A stretch of 64,000 nt of DNA. It comes from Trichuris trichiura. Its lineage: Eukaryota > Nematoda > Enoplea > Trichinellida > Trichuridae. The notes beneath the pieces are model-generated. The model did not search any database, was not told where the DNA came from, and saw only the letters and a list, made by a program, of their open reading frames with translations. The stretch's first letter is position 1. Each line of letters starts with the position of its first letter. The DNA is taken from the NCBI GenBank assembly GCA_037903355.1, contig JBAJFE010000035.1, positions 372,001 to 436,000 of the forward strand, read 5' to 3'. Position numbers and translations under genes: made by a program. Positions 1 through 15,000 of the stretch are shown piece after piece.

Positions 1-3000
1 GTTTGCTCTGTAAAACCTTTATCACAAGCTAGCCGTTTCTATCTGCAGCGGAGAAAAACGTTTATGCTGCCATTTAGAATATTGGCCAGAGAAGTCTAAA
101 AACGCTCGAACGTGGGGTGCAGACTAATACGTATCTGCCAGTGGTTTGCTCACACTGTTCCTCATTGCTCAAATCTTCTGAGATCGACGCTAGCAAAAGG
201 CGTCAATCGGATGGTCTTCTATTTCCGTCTCCTTCGAAAATCCACGAATCGCCTAAAGCAGGTACTTTCCTTATTTTTGAAAACGTCTTTTTGTCGTCTT
301 ACCGCCTACACTTGCAAGAAAAGAGTCTTGTCGGTTGTGCGCCCTAACGTCTAAAAAATGCAGGTTCTTTTCTGTTAGACGCGCGGGTATCCTCTTGTTC
401 CTTTACTGTCGAGCATGTAGGCTACCCTGTTTTGCTCTTAACTAAGTCTAAGCCAAAATATAAGGCCTATGCTTATGCTGACAAGTAGGGAAGCGCAGGA
501 TACGTTGGCCGGCGGGTCTAAGTTACAGTATGACAGTGTGGCGCATAACCGTCAAGATCCTGAAAAATTTCTCTTTTATGCTTTTTTAACCTCAGTTAAA
601 CCGGAAGTCTGTTCGAATCAAGCATAAGCAGTATGTCTCGTTTTTCCTTGACTCTTCAGCTGCTTGCTGTGCTTATCGGTGAATTGTTAACTTGTTAGAG
701 ACGTGAAGTGCTTTCTGCTTTTGGTAGTTGCATTTTTCACTTTTATGCTAGAGCATTTCAGTGCTCAGCATTTTTAAGTTTCTACAAAATACTGCTTTTC
801 CTCCCACATCTTTTATGTGACGAAGTTTTAACTACGAAGCAAGGCTGCAAACCTGTATCACAATGTTTGTGCGGTTTTGCAGGCCTTTCTGGAACCTAGC
901 TCTCTTCTTCTGGCTTCCAATGGCAGAACATCTTAAATATTTAACAAGTCCGTGTTTTCTCTTTTCAAACTAATTCAGCCAATGGTTTATTAAGTTTGCT
1001 TGAGATTTCGCTTGTCAGTTAGTTAAGTGCTTGAGGCTGATCAAAAGGGCCTTATTGACTGACTGACTGAAAATGCTAATCCAAGGCAACGTCGGCTAGT
1101 CGAGACAGCCTAAAAATGCTTTCTCGTATGGCTGATCATTAACATAGTGGGCGGAACTTTGAAAATGCAAAATCGATTTTCAATTTTAAACGGTTCACCT
1201 GATATGGGGCTCCGTGCTCAGCTGCGTGACTACGCGTCGTACAAATTCACCTACCGCCATGTTTTCTGATGTGGCAGCAATGCTGCTGAACACGAGGTTC
1301 TTTGCATTGGGTTGGTGAAGCTCTATCGTTTTCGAAAGATGGTTTAATTTGAGCGCACTTTTTTGAGAAATCTGTAGAAACGAAGCAGTGGTTCCTGTAG
1401 CTATAGCTGAATTGCTAAGTTCACTGAAGGGTTTACACCTTTCGAAACCTTTTACGACAGTCTTCAGCGTTCCGCATACAGAACGGACATGTAGAAATAC
1501 AATGAAAAAACTATGAGGGAGAAATGAATAAGATAAATCAAAGTAAATGAGGAAAAAATGTAGTGCCATTAAAGTATTTCCGCACAAAGTGATCATCACC
1601 TCTTGCAAACTGATGCATTTCAGTTTTTTCTTCTTTACCGTCATTGCAATAGTAAAGCCAGTGTCTGAAGTAATAGTGTCCGCCAACACTTTTTGCCAAA
1701 TAAATCGGCGGCCTTCTATGTGTTCAAAAATATGACAGAAATGGGGAAAGTACTAAGCATTACCCAAAATATTAGCAGTTTCAAGCTTTCGCGAAAAATT
1801 GCTTCCTGCTCGTGTTGGTATGCGGTTGTTAAGTCTTCTTCGCTTCAAAATTACTGAGCGAGCGTTCAATATGCAAAACAAATTTGAGGTAACAAAATAT
1901 GGACTCGTTACGGTGGGATCATTTCTAAGGCGATTGTTAGAAAAAGAGATTAGGCAATAATCACCAGCGTTCATTCGAACAAGAGAAGCTTTCCATTAGC
2001 CTTCCATAAAGCGGTCCACAAATTCATCATTTAAAAATCCCGTCTTCTATTAATAGTAATTCCGCATGGTTGTAAAGAATTGCTCTCCAAAGAGTTGGTT
2101 GCAATCTTTTGGTTGCAATCTCTGAAACTAAGAGTTAATTTTTATATTAATAGACCGTCCTTGTCCTTCCGTAAGCTATCCATTACATTTTCCGTCAGTG
2201 AAAAAATGAAGTTCTTGGAATTTTGCCAGCTTACATTTCTTAGATTGCTTAAGAAAGCAAGAGAGCCTCTTTATTTATGATACGCCTTTCTTTCTCGTGT
2301 GAACTATTGGTTTACCCGCCTCTTCTGGCTGAAATCTAGCAATAGTGCAATCGTGTTTCCAATCATACTTAAAAGAAATAATTACACTGTTAGATCGATT
2401 GAATCACGGTTTATTTCTTTCTTCTTATTCGAATGAGAGTAATGAGTTTGCAACGATTTGGGACCGACCTCCTGGGTCAGTTTGCAGCATTCCATCATTG
2501 TAATCTCGCTTGTTGACTGTCTATTGCCTGGTGGCCAATCAGCAGCTGTTCGATATTGAGTAGTCTTATGTTTGTCCATCTCAGGGGTCGACCACGCCCT
2601 GGATTCTTCTATTTGATTAACTAGCGACAACGGCCGGTTACCTATCAAAATTTAGCCCACGCATTTTGGAAAGCGGAAAAATGCGTGGCTAACGAAGTTG
2701 GTCCCATAATAGGCAAAATTCTGTCACGTAAGAGCATTGTATACTCGGGAAAAACATAAAGTCAACCTTATTATCGAACTTTAAAATCGCTTATCCAAAT
2801 GGTGTCCAGAAAAATGCGGCCGCTTGCATGCATGCAACATTCTTAGTTGTTGAACGACCTTGTCACTCCATCGAACGCAGCTATACATTCATTGCAGTTT
2901 ATTTATCGGCAATTGATGATTTGCTATAGGAGTGCCCACGCACTCGTAGCATACTAGACCCAAAATTTGTGCTCATGTATTACGCTTATATAATGTTGCT

Positions 3001-6000
3001 CAAAATTTGGGTTGGGTGCCAACTGGATAAATAGCGACACATTTTCTATTTCGAGATGAAAACAAGCCACGCTGGTCCTAATTGAAAGCTCCATTTAAGG
3101 CACAAAATTTATTTGCGCAAATCGTAGGGGGTGGGCATACCGAGCAAACTTCAGATGCGCATCGTTTGGTCAGTAGTGATGAAACGAACCACTGTCTCCG
3201 TTGCACAGTTGCTTTCTCATTAGCATGGCCGTGTCAAGCACGCTTCTTAGCGGCAATGCTCATTAATTTTGTTCTTCAAGATGGGACATCCTTTTAAGTG
3301 ACAGCCCTTCTCAAGGGATCGGTGCAATAGGAAATCATGTCATATCATTACGAGCTGACGCATAGACAGGCAGTTTGCATTGCGCTTGTCTTGTCTGACG
3401 GAATCGCTGCTTTCTTCACACCTCGCTGCTTCCCTCCGGCAGAAGTTCCATTGCGATTATCGACAAGCTAATGATAAACGTGCACAAGAAAATTAATCAC
3501 CATTCAACTCTTTCCCGACCTTCTCAGTGTAAATGAACTAATGGGAAAGACTTTCAACATTTGTCAGTTACTGTCGGTTAGCGAACCAGCAGCTTGGCAA
3601 GCATCTTTGACCAAAGGGGTGTAAGATCAATTTTGCACGTTGCTCTTTGGCACCTGCACTAGCTCAAAGCGAACGTAAAAATTTTCCCATGTTTATATGC
3701 ATTGCTAACGTGCTTTCGATAGGATAAGGGGATAATCAAGTCAATCCACATTCTATTAAGGAGGGCACATTGTTCAATATTACGTGAAAATCAAATAAAG
3801 TTACAGTAAAGCTAACTGTTAACAGGAATTGTTCGAATGCTGTTGCGTAAGTGTAAGTAGCTTTGCAAGATCTTAAAATCTTTGCCAAAAATTATGGCTC
3901 CCATTCCAAAGCGGTTGGCCATTTGTTGCCGAGCAGCTTTGAAAGAAAAAAAGTCCACACGTTGATTGTACAGTAGGTACGAAAGCGCCTAAAGGGATCA
4001 ATGCTAAAGTGATATTAGCGGGCTTGTTCCACAAAACGCAATTGCTTTGCCATGCAAGAGACAAAAACATAATTAGAAGGATGCATTACCGGATCCAATG
4101 GCACGTCTATCTGCCTTGAATATCCCGTTCATTATCAGTCGTTTCCGAAAGGTTTATTTTTAGCCGTTTGGAGCTTTGCGGAGCGAAATGACTTTTCGAA
4201 AGTTCGATTCGCTTTGCGGGCGGATCGTGTCGCCTCGTTCGGACTGTTTGTGCAGCGAGCTTTTGATAACTCTTATCTCAGCCGAAGTGGTAATCATTCA
4301 GTCTTCCATTACGCCGTCGAGTCGGAGTGTGGCGATGAATTTTGTTTTTACTAACTTTTACGCGTCGCTCGCCAAAGCGAAGATATCCGCCGTGGTGGCC
4401 GTTTGGTCACAAGTGGAAGCAATAATTTGAAAACGAGTTTATTTGGAAATCAATCAACGAAGCGCGAACTAAAAGTTGACAAACATTAGGCATGGTCGGC
4501 GTGAAACTAACTTTCCGTCAGTTTTCAACGTGGTGGGTGAACTTTCGTTGCACATTTCACCAGTTCAATTGCCTTTCACAGTCAGCCTCCTATTGGAAAA
4601 TCAATTCCCTTTCAAAGTGCCAGCGGACCGACCGCTGAGGACTTGTAGTCACAGAGTACGAGTCGCAGCGGAAGGTTACACGATTATGACACGCGCCAGT
4701 AAATGTCTCGCCGCCTTATTCACTACCAATATGTATTATTGATGAACGCCTCTGCTTTCATCCCTATGCTCAGCTTGCATCAGCTTGCCAGAGAAAGCTT
4801 CATGCTTGCTGCTAAAACATTTTCGCCTACGTTCAACTGACATTTTATGCAAATTGCTTCAACTATCCAGCCTTGGCATTGTCGTGATGCTCAATCATTA
4901 AGGTCCTTCTATGGATGGTACATTGATGGCGCCGGCTAGAGCAAGAACAAAATGAATCGCTTCACCTTTGCATAGGTGGTGCCAGCTCATTGTGACTAAG
5001 TGTATTTATTGCCCATTGTCCTTCGTAAATCTGTGACAGCAGTTCGTTAGCTGCTTGCTATTGACATTTGCTATTCAACTCTAATGACAACGAGCAGCCG
5101 AAAATGTCCTTTCATAGAACAAACAAAAATGACATATTCATACTGTTAGATAAGACTTCATTGGTTAGCCTTTGACGTGACGCTTGGCCTTCGTAGGAAA
5201 GCTTAAACCGATAGGGTGAATATTGACCGAACATACGATGGTATGCGGCTCAGCGGGACGCCGCGGAAGTCAAATGCCCAGCTGCTTGAGTTTCATTAAA
5301 CGGGAAGGGGAGGAATCAAGTTAGAAAGGTAAGAAATATTTCGTCAAGCGAGTTTGCTCTTTTCAACGTGAATATCCATTTTGTGCATGGACATCTTACC
5401 GCTTGAATTTGAATCAATGTCACCTGAGTTGGATTTTAAGTGTGAGAATCGGTAGGCTTTTCCTTTGCCTTCCAAGACGGACAAAGGCATTCGCTTGGAC
5501 TCCATAGGCGCTGGCCAGGCAGTCCTAATGCTCAGTCTAGCAAGCGAATCATAAAAATCGTAGCTTAACTGCTACGACGATTGATTTCTAAAAACTAGTT
5601 CAGCTTGAAAGAACAGCGGATAATGGAAGAAAGTAGTAGGTTGGTTAAATCGTAGGAAATGGGTTCCTTCCGAGTTGTTCAATTGCTCTCCTTGGGTGAC
5701 CTGCCTGCACAGCTTCCGAACTCTCAACGCTCATTCATCCCATAATTTTAAGAACGCTAAGTTAAGCTATTGGCGGAAGAGTAAATGCAGAAAATTCTCC
5801 CCTTAACAGCATCTGCTGCGCTTAATATTGTTAAGCACTTTTGGACATTCCTAAGCAATGCTCTGGTGTTTAGTTTATTTTTTGTAGCATGCTAAATTGG
5901 CTGGACGTGAAACTTCATTTTTGAGCTGCGCCCATTGGCCAATAGGAAGAATTGCATCTCGTTAGGAGGAACAGCAATACGCGTCATGTTATCCATACAG

Positions 6001-9000
6001 TCGCCATACACCTCCGCGTGAATGTGCTTTCAAGCTTCCTCTGAAAGTGCTAATAGATGAACGACAAAACTTCAAAAGCTCAGGTGACTTCTTGCATATA
6101 CTTTTTTTAAAATGCAGTTTTAAGCATTATGCAAATATTGGAATAATTTAAATCCCAAAAAGTTGGATTCCAGCATCTTCTCAACTTTCATCACAAATTT
6201 CAAAGGGTAAATTGCAAGGCTATTTCCAGCTTTCAAGTGATTCAGTTTCCCAGAGGAGTTTCGTAAACAATTATCCATTTTGTACTGCCTTGCGCGTTAA
6301 GGCGGACATTTCCTGTCGGTTATATTTGATGACCATTGTAAACATCAATTGATCTTCTTCCGCGCTTTCTGTCCGAATCGTCGTTAGCAGAAGCTTCCAC
6401 GCGGTCATTGACTGATGTTCCGCAAATGCGCAATGATCAACTCGGCTATGTTATAAATGGACGTTGACGATAATGCGACCACATTAATTCATTAATTTTC
6501 ATGCACACCGCCTCAACGCACCTCTTGAACGCTGCTGAAAAGCAGCATCCATTTTCAATCAGCCTGCACGCTGCTCGCATAGAAATATCAAATATGCTAA
6601 TTATGGCGGTTGGTTTCCCTAAAAGGCATTTTTTGGGACGTCTGCAGACAAGTCTTCTCCGAAAGTAGCAAAACTAGCAGAATACTAGTTTCGATCAAAG
6701 CTTCTTGTTTACTTTACATGGTAAGCGAACGTAGTAGCACAGTCGGGCCGCTACTTTAAAAAGTAGCAATGCCGAGAGAGCGGTCGGTTAAATAGACTTT
6801 GCATCGAAAGGTGAGGCTTGCGAGATTGACATTAGCAGACTGTTGCTGGTCGCTGCTTTTGATCCGTCCGTAACAGCTGAGGGTCAGTCAATTTCGATCA
6901 ACCTTGTTCTTTCAAACCATCATATTTCTTAGCCCAAATTACCGCTCAGTGTTAGGAGAGAGATTTAACCTAAATTGAAATAGTCAAACGACCGTCCAAC
7001 GTCTCCTGTTTGATCCGACTGCCATCGTAAAGACTCGTAATTAACTAGGCAAAAGTATATGTTGCTACAATTGTTTCCGTGGAATTATGAGGCTATGCAT
7101 AAACTCGTCTTCCGTTCGATTATGCAACGTCTTTCTCTGCCATCGAGCAAATGCTTTGTGATCCATTCCTCCGAAAGTTTTACGCTCATTTAACCAGTTT
7201 TCATTACCTCCCTGACGCAATGGTTCTTGGATCAATGCAGGAACCGCGTCAAGGCAAAAGGAAATCAGCGTTAATCAAGTGAAGAAAGCATGCGCTTTCG
7301 TAATTCCATGAAGTAAGCATTATTTTACCTGCCTAACAAGTACAGCACGAATACTGGCAGCTAAAATCTCAGGTTAAAATAATTTCCATTAACGCTCACC
7401 AAAAAACGGCTTTGCAATGTGTTTAAAAGGTAGTGAGTTAAAAATTGGTAAAAAATTTGCCATCGAAATCACAATTTCCAATTTGTCGCCTTGCCACGGC
7501 TCTGGAAAGGCTTTTAGCTTCGTAAATTCAAATAGAATTATTTACATTGCGCCTGAAGTGGGCAAAATCCGAATGCCGTTTAAAATGTGACTTCTCGTAG
7601 CTTAAAGGCCCTCTCTGAAGTGCCGAAAGTCGATCATTGGCTTATTGATGGTCACCTTAAATTAACATCTAAAGTAAAGCTAAAGGCTAGACATTTCATG
7701 CTCTAAGTGCTTTTAGCCCTACCCATGTCGCAGTATAATGGGACTTAACAAGTGACGAATGATTCATTGCAATATTTACACCTTACTTTGTCAGCGATGA
7801 TTACTTGCTCGAAACGCGGACTCTGCAAAGACCGTTAATTACAAAGTAAGCTAGTGAGCGACTATAGGCAGTAAAGATGAAAGAAACTTTGGGAAACGCC
7901 CTCCCGCCGGCAGCTCCAAGGGAATCAGTTTGCAATAATCGCAGAATCGCTTGGACGGGAAGCGGCTTGATTACAGTTTGCAAAGTTCACCTGCGGATCC
8001 TCAACTTGTCTGCCCAATTCCAAATAGCTTATTGTCTTATCCTGTTCGGCCAAACTGTGGAGAGTTGTTATATGGCAAGATTTTTGAAAGGCCATCCATC
8101 AAACACTTCGGCTGGCAGAGAATCCGACAGACAGCTGTACGCAAGGCGCTTTGTTCCGTAGGCTAATGCATGTCGACGACCGCCATGTCCAATGAACGCT
8201 CAATCAATGTGCGCAAATGAGGCAGCGCCTTGATGTGATTGTGGTTGAAAATTGCAGCTCTCATTTGGCGAATATTTCTCGTTTGTTTGCACCGTTAGCT
8301 CAGGCGCCTAAGCGATCCACCGTTTGCCGGCGTCCATCCATCACTAGGGCAGTCACTATGGAAATGTCGTTCCAACTTGCGCAGGTAGAGAGCTCTTTTG
8401 CCATGCTAATTAAGCCTTTTGAAAATGGCAATCCTTTGAAAACCAACTTTCCATAACAAACTGAATCATTTCTGATAAGTCGTCATTGGCATATATTGCG
8501 TAGTAATATGTCCTGCGTTAATAAATATGACCGGCCAGTTCATATTTTGAGTCGATTGTTTCTGTTCAAGTGTTTGTGCAGCGGAATCTGCCATGTCACT
8601 CCTCGAATGCAACAATTGCACAACTTTGGAACATTTGCTCATTAAGAGAAGCTCCAAGTCTAATTTTCGACCTTCCGCTGATTGAAATTGATCATTCCTG
8701 AATGGAAAGTTTTGAACTTTACGTCTCATCTGCTTCTCCCCGATTCATTGATGCTTGATTACTTTTCTCTCCGTCAGGTGATCCGCGTAAAATTTTTGTT
8801 AGATGATGCCTTGTTAACTTTGCCTACCTGCCTACAGGGGTTCAAGTAATGTACTCTTGCGTTACGGCAGCGAAATTTATCCTAAGGCCATAACGACCCT
8901 TGTCAAGTCACGCTTGGGTGACCATGTCACCATCAACGAAGAGACAATAGGTTCTTACCTATCAACTTCTCTCGTTCAAATTACTTTTTTTCATTTCGTC

Positions 9001-9048
9001 GAGCGCGATCGATTCAGTATTTCTGAACGCTTTAATAGTGCACTTTAG
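1..9048. other. Long stretch without a supported gene, upstream of RIM-binding protein
   Basis: Open frames here are at most about 94 codons and none resembles a known family. One copy of dispersed repeat A lies at 338-540. Because RIM-binding proteins normally have an N-terminal coiled coil and a first SH3 domain, missing 5' exons of the gene at 9.05 kb could lie here or left of the window, but I could not find them. One weak candidate is the stretch after a good acceptor (CAG ending at 8837), open to 9048 in one frame; its translation does not look like an SH3 domain. No tRNA or other RNA gene was recognised. Confidence 0.6.
338..540 (+). repeat. Dispersed repeat A, copy 1
   Basis: Shares the left-hand block around GCAGGTTCTTTT, the internal CCTGTTTTGCTCTTAACTAAG and the right end CAGTATGAC with copies near 38.7, 51.3, 51.7, 56.0 and 58.0 kb (and weakly 29.4 kb). 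No coding capacity. Probably a MITE-like or SINE-like element; the mechanism is not evident from the sequence. Confidence 0.65.
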
Positions 9049-12000
9049 ATTACGTCAATGACTTAGCTACACTGCCAAGCTCGATGTGCCCTTATCCCTG
9101 CGTGGACGTATCAAACGTTACGGTCACTGAAGTGCGTTCCGACGAGTTAGTTAGAGGTATGCTTTGTTTAAATGTTTCTACGCTTTCTTTTCTGAACTTT
9201 AAATAATCCCTCAGGGCAGCGTATACTGTCAGAGCCCTGATCAACGTAGCGCTTATAAAACTAAATGCTTTGATCAGTTTTTTTCCTACTTTGGGAGTAT
9301 ATTTGAATTTTAAAATGTAAGAAAAGTTTTGTGCACTTGTAGTGCCTTGTCCTCTTCAAATAACGGTTGAGAAGCAACTTAGAAAAAGCGTGCTGGTTTC
9401 CTGGTTACACCCGTCGTCCATGCTCATTCCGGTGCTACAATACCATGTATGCGTTAATGGAAATGTTCGTGCCATTGTACCTGCGTGCTACAATACGAAA
9501 GCGCTGGTTGAAGATGTCGATTGCAGTAAGGTAAAATTCGAAGCCTGCTGCTGTCCACTGAAATTATGAAAAATTATTTTTTCTTAAATCGAATTTTCAG
9601 TCGTCAAGTATGACTGCTTATTCTTTTTTCAGCCTAGTCGATTGTCCGTTAGATCCGTAACAGATTCAGGTCATTCGCCGGATGCCGCCTGCACGATCAC
9701 AATAGGGAAAGGTGACTTAATGTTTTCCATTTTCAAACTGTTTATCTTTTGTCCCGAACAGACAGCAGCGTCGCGCCGGAGGAGGTGAAGGCTTTCTCCA
9801 TAACGCCTGTAAGCGCTCAGGTCAGCTGGTATCCCGGTAGCTCAAATTTTGAGCATGTCATCTTGCTGAACGGGCTCAAAGTGGGAAACTGTCCCGCCGG
9901 AACGTATCACGTTATTTTGAAAGGTCTCATTCCCTCAACGCTTTACCGCTGTTCGGTGCGAGTTAAAGATCCAAGAGCAGTGCTGGAGGATAAACCCGTG
10001 GAGGGACATTATGACTTCAAAACTCTTTCAAAAAGTAAGAAGGGAAGGTTTCTTTCCATAGTAGGCTATAGGACTAGTTCTCTTGGCACCTACTCTTTCT
10101 ATGATAGCTGAGTAACGTAGGTTCACTATAAGTAATAACAACGCCTGTAGGATTTCGAAAGACTTGTTCCGTTCTAATACTTTTTCAGTCGGTCTGCCTG
10201 ACGCACCCAACAATGTGCAGTGTGAAATAGGTCCCCAAGATGGTACATTGCTTGTTACATGGCAGCCGGTGATGAATCAGCCAAAGCCACCCTCCCGGGC
10301 CGCCGTTTCCGGGTACCTTGTTTACGCCGATGGGCGAAAAGTTGGAGAAGTGAATACACCTACTGGAGATCACGCTTTGCTCAAATGGTCCGACTTGTGC
10401 AACGACCCGCCGTTGTTCATTACGGTGAAAACAAAAACGAGGGAAGGAATTCTGAGCACAGATTCGAATGCCGTTCGAGTACCCAATCTTGATCGACCAT
10501 CCACGTTCATGTATTCGCCCCGCATTCAAAGCATTGTAAGTATTTTTGAAATGCCCTCCGTAAACAGCAAGTAATTCCTAAGCATTAGTTGCGCAAGAAT
10601 GAGAAAAATCAATAGTACTTTTTAATTTTTACAAAATTAAATTCGCCCGTAAAATGCCAACTAATATAATTTAAACTGTCACTGCCATAGAACAGCGGAA
10701 CGCTGGTATTCGTTGCTTGGAATTATTAATAAAGCTCGCATAAACCTCAGCAATCTTTGCTAATTAGTGCCCAGCGTTATTTCAGAACGACAGTCCCGTT
10801 GCATCAAATGTATTAAGTTCAAATACGTCAGCTTCGGCCACGCATTGTACTGATTTGCCGTCGACGACTAGCGGGTCCCAGCTGACAACAGCAAAGATCG
10901 TAACGCTTCCGAGCATGCCACTGACGAGGGCATCCACGTGGCATCCCGCGCTTGAACAACATGGTCTTCAGGTACTTTACGCTTCCTATTGCAGTACTCA
11001 TAGTCATGTTAGTTTGAAAGCGAAAGTTCCCTTAAGCAATTATCGCGGTAGATTGGTAATAGCTCATTTTTAAATGGCAAAGCTCTTACAAGGGACCTTA
11101 GAAATTTTCACAGTAAACTTTCTGAGTCTTCTTTAAAAAAAACATTCATGCGCGTTTTTGGAGAATCTAACATGCTGTTACCTTTCGCAGCTAAAATTTA
11201 GTCATTCAGCCGCTCACGTAATATTTGAATTACCAACGGCTGTAGGCGTTTCAGCCCGCCGGTGTGATCTACTCGCATTCAACGACCTCGGCGCCCATGA
11301 CCGTTCCCTCGTACTACATTTTTCACCCGCAGTTGGCGCAGGTCGACCCGGGCAGAGTTCCAACAAGGCCCAGCCTGCTTGAAATGGAAACTAGCTATTT
11401 GCTTAGGCAGCAGCAGAAGAGTCGCGCTTCGCTTAAGAAGAGATCAGCCAGTTTGGACGAAGAGAAGTCTTTGGAAATGCAGTATCGCCCGCAGGCGAGA
11501 ATTCCACAAATAAGTAAGCTTCGATGGTTGTGATTAGGTTTTCGTTATGGTGAGGTCTAAAGCATCGCGCGGTTGAAGACGTCATTGGTACACACAGCGG
11601 CGAAGAAGATGTTGGCTTTAGTTCGACAAGATCTGAGGACAGATATGCTCAACCGCGCCACTACCAATCTACCTACTCGACCAGATCGTCCAGGTTGAAT
11701 AGGTTGGGCGAAAAGAATAACAAAAGAAAAGGATTTTCAAAATTTCACTTGCAGGCATTTAAGAAGCCCCAGTAGTCGCGCTGTCAGCGAACCAGACTTA
11801 AGAGATGATCGTCGATTTGTTGGTGGAGGTGCATTGGGCAATCGCCCCAGTGAAACTCGGTGTCTGGTTGGACTGTTTGACTACAATCCAAGGCACATGT
11901 CGCCCAACAGAAATGCCGCGCGAGATGAACTGCCTTTTCGGAAAGGAGAGATGATAAAGGTAAGCAAAAGCAAAATTTGTTTATCGATCGGGCATTTCAC

Positions 12001-15000
12001 GTGCCAGGGTCTTTGAAAGCTTTCTTTAAATCGCATTTCCTTATCAGCTTTCAGTTTTAATACAAAAATATAAAATGCAAATTGTTTCATGGATTTTGAC
12101 CAGATTGTGTACTCAAAGTTTCTTTAAGTCAAAAAAGTCAAATCATTAGCATTGCACAATATATTTTCTGCAGCGGGGGCGGAAGCATTGGAACTGGCTG
12201 AAAAGTACGTGCCTCTCCTAGGTTTTGGTAGTTGCGATTTCGGTCACAACAAGATCTGAAACTGTGCTGAACGATTGGTTTTAAAACATTATTCTGCAAG
12301 GGCAAATTTTAAATTTATTCAAGTCGAATCAATTAAGAGATGCTGAATAATGCCGTTATTAAAATCTTTTAAAAGCATATCATCCTATTCACATTTGCAT
12401 ACTGATTTCTACGCCTTCCACTAAGCTGCCTTTGCTCTTCAAGGTTTTGGAGGAGAAAGACTTCGATGGTTTCTACCTTGGGGAATTGAATGGTCGAATA
12501 GGACTTGTTCCGAGCAATCTCGTGATGGAGATTAACAATTGTCCGCGCTATCTTCCTTCCGTACCCACTCAGGAGCCCATGAGTCTTCCTTTGACTAAGG
12601 CTCCTTGGAAGTACGCACACCGGTCGCCGTATTCAAATGTTTATTCGTCATGCGGAGGACCAAAAGCCCCGTCTTACGAACAATATAGGGACGTGCACCC
12701 GACCAGCATCGACAGGGATCTTTGGGCCCCAAGCAGTGATCCAACCCTGAGTCGACACTTTGACTACGATACTTCAAGCGGCACTCCGGAGGAAAAGCAG
12801 ACGAGGGTACCTTCTTCCATTTCATTCAAAGTATTCTTCTTCAACTTAATTTTGGCAGGCGAACTTTCGAACTCGCCGTATGCGCTTGAAGCAAAAATCG
12901 TACAGCGTTGAGCAATCTCCGGTGGAGTCATCCTACGCGGAACATGCTGGACCCTTAAACGTGGTGGAAGACGAACCTCCAATGGTCTACCACGACTATT
13001 ACCAGCAACGTTGGCCTGCGCAGAATGAGTACGACCTTTCCGCGGACTATCCGGAATTTCGCGGCATGCGACAAAAAGTCGAACCAGAATCCCGGTCGAA
13101 TAGCCAAACATATCGCAGTCAGCATTATGCCACGAATCCAAGGCGTCATCGGCGAGAGCACGAGTACGCCAACCAAGCCTACAGTGAACCATCCGTTGGA
13201 GAAGGTGCAAGAATAGTGAACGAGCGGCGCGGCGCGAAAGCCAACACCCTTAGGCACCCAATTTATCAAAAGCATAATGAACGCAGGTGGGAGTTACAAG
13301 ATTTTCGTTTGCATACTTTGCATACCTAACCCTTAATGGGCAATTTTTACGCAGGCATGCAAGTAAGTTGGGATCCCTTCCCGTCATCTACGCTGACAGC
13401 ATCCACTCAGAGGCGAACAGTATGGAAAATGTGTCGTACGCAAGGCACGGCCGTTCTTCTCCGTACAACGCCGAACAGAATTATCCAGCACCTGCAGATT
13501 CTGATTTTGACGCGAGGAAAAGTAAGCACTTTCATTGACATTTCAGTTTACGCAAATTTTGGCAGTATTCGAGTTAGCGGAGCGTATGTTCAGTATTTTT
13601 CCGTAAATATAGATCAGCTTCAAGGTTGTCTACAAAACGACAGCAGTTAGAACGGCGGTAAACAAATTCCAGTGTGTCAGGAGCTTCGTAAAGAAATTTT
13701 TAAAGTCAAGCAGTCAATGGGGGCATCCAGGGTAGTCAGTCATTGTCAGTCAGCGATTAAATAACTTCGCCCATGTTGCTTAGTTGCCGCCGGTGCGCCT
13801 AGTTGACAAGAAGTTTGCTCAACTAGTTTTACTATAGGTCACGTTGCCAGTATGAGAATTTTGCTGGTACAGTTTCTCTACACCTTCAAGCAGGTTAACT
13901 AAATTAGCGTTTGAAGGACATCTTTTCATTTCATCAATTATTTATCTATAATTCAGAAATTTTCTTTTTGAAAATTTTTTTTACGGTTTCACCCCGTTGT
14001 GTTTTCACATAACGTTTATGACAGAAATAAACGTGATGTGAAAGCAACGGGTTGAAACCGTAAAAAAAGTTTCAAAAAGAAAATTAAAAAACCCGTTACG
14101 AAGAGGAAAAAAGAAAAAAAGAAAATAATTCAGAAGTAGACAAAAATCATTTATAGGCTGTCGTGAATGAAATGTTCATTCACGTAGCATGATGAATGAA
14201 ATTTTCATTGCCCGACTATGTCCTTTGAAGTCAGGAATTCGCCATGGGGTTTTTGAAAACTTGGCATGCCGTGAAATTTCACAGCGTATTACAACCAATA
14301 TATTTGTTCTGGGGTAGATTTTTTCCTTTTTCAGGCATTCCAAAACGTCCCAAATTTATTCCAAGATGGAATATCCCAACTTGATTGCCGTTTTTCGTTA
14401 TTAATGCTATTTTTGAAATAGCATTGTTCTCTTTCATTCTGTTGAATAAGCGGGTATGATTCGCTCTGGTTACCGTTCGGAAAAATTGTTATACACTTAA
14501 CAAGTTTTCTGAATGGTCGGCAACCGCTGGAATCACTGTTCAAAAGTGGATATGTGGTCACAGAGCAGAAGGTGAATGGGCTACTTGTCATCACGTGATT
14601 GAACGAAACTTTTCACACCAGCTTTATTGGTTAGACACAACTGCAGGCGTCCGGCTTCGTAGCATTTAACGACAACTGATAGGGTTACGCCAGCTTGGCA
14701 GTGCGTTGACCGTCGAACGTAACGGATAACCTTAGACAAACTCCCTTAAGAGCACGTTGAGGTAAATTTGAATTCAGCCCTATGTACCTGAATTTCCACT
14801 TACGGTTACTATTCTATATCCCGGAACCGGATAGCTTCGAATCATTCTGCAAGGAAGGGTATTTGAAATGAGGGGAAATGTTTTTGATGTGCCCGTCAGC
14901 GCAATGGCGCACGGGCGAAAAGGCAATTAGGTTGATTTGTTAACCGCGAAAGCTGGCATCCATTTTCAAACGTTTAAGGTCAAAAAGGTAAATTTAATTT

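Noticed and set aside
4176..4430. 84-codon frame as a gene
   Set aside because: No family resemblance, no neighbouring exons, and length expected by chance.
8837..9048. Possible RIMBP exon with the first SH3 domain
   Set aside because: A good acceptor and open frame exist, but the translation lacks ALYDY, DGFY or VPSN landmarks.
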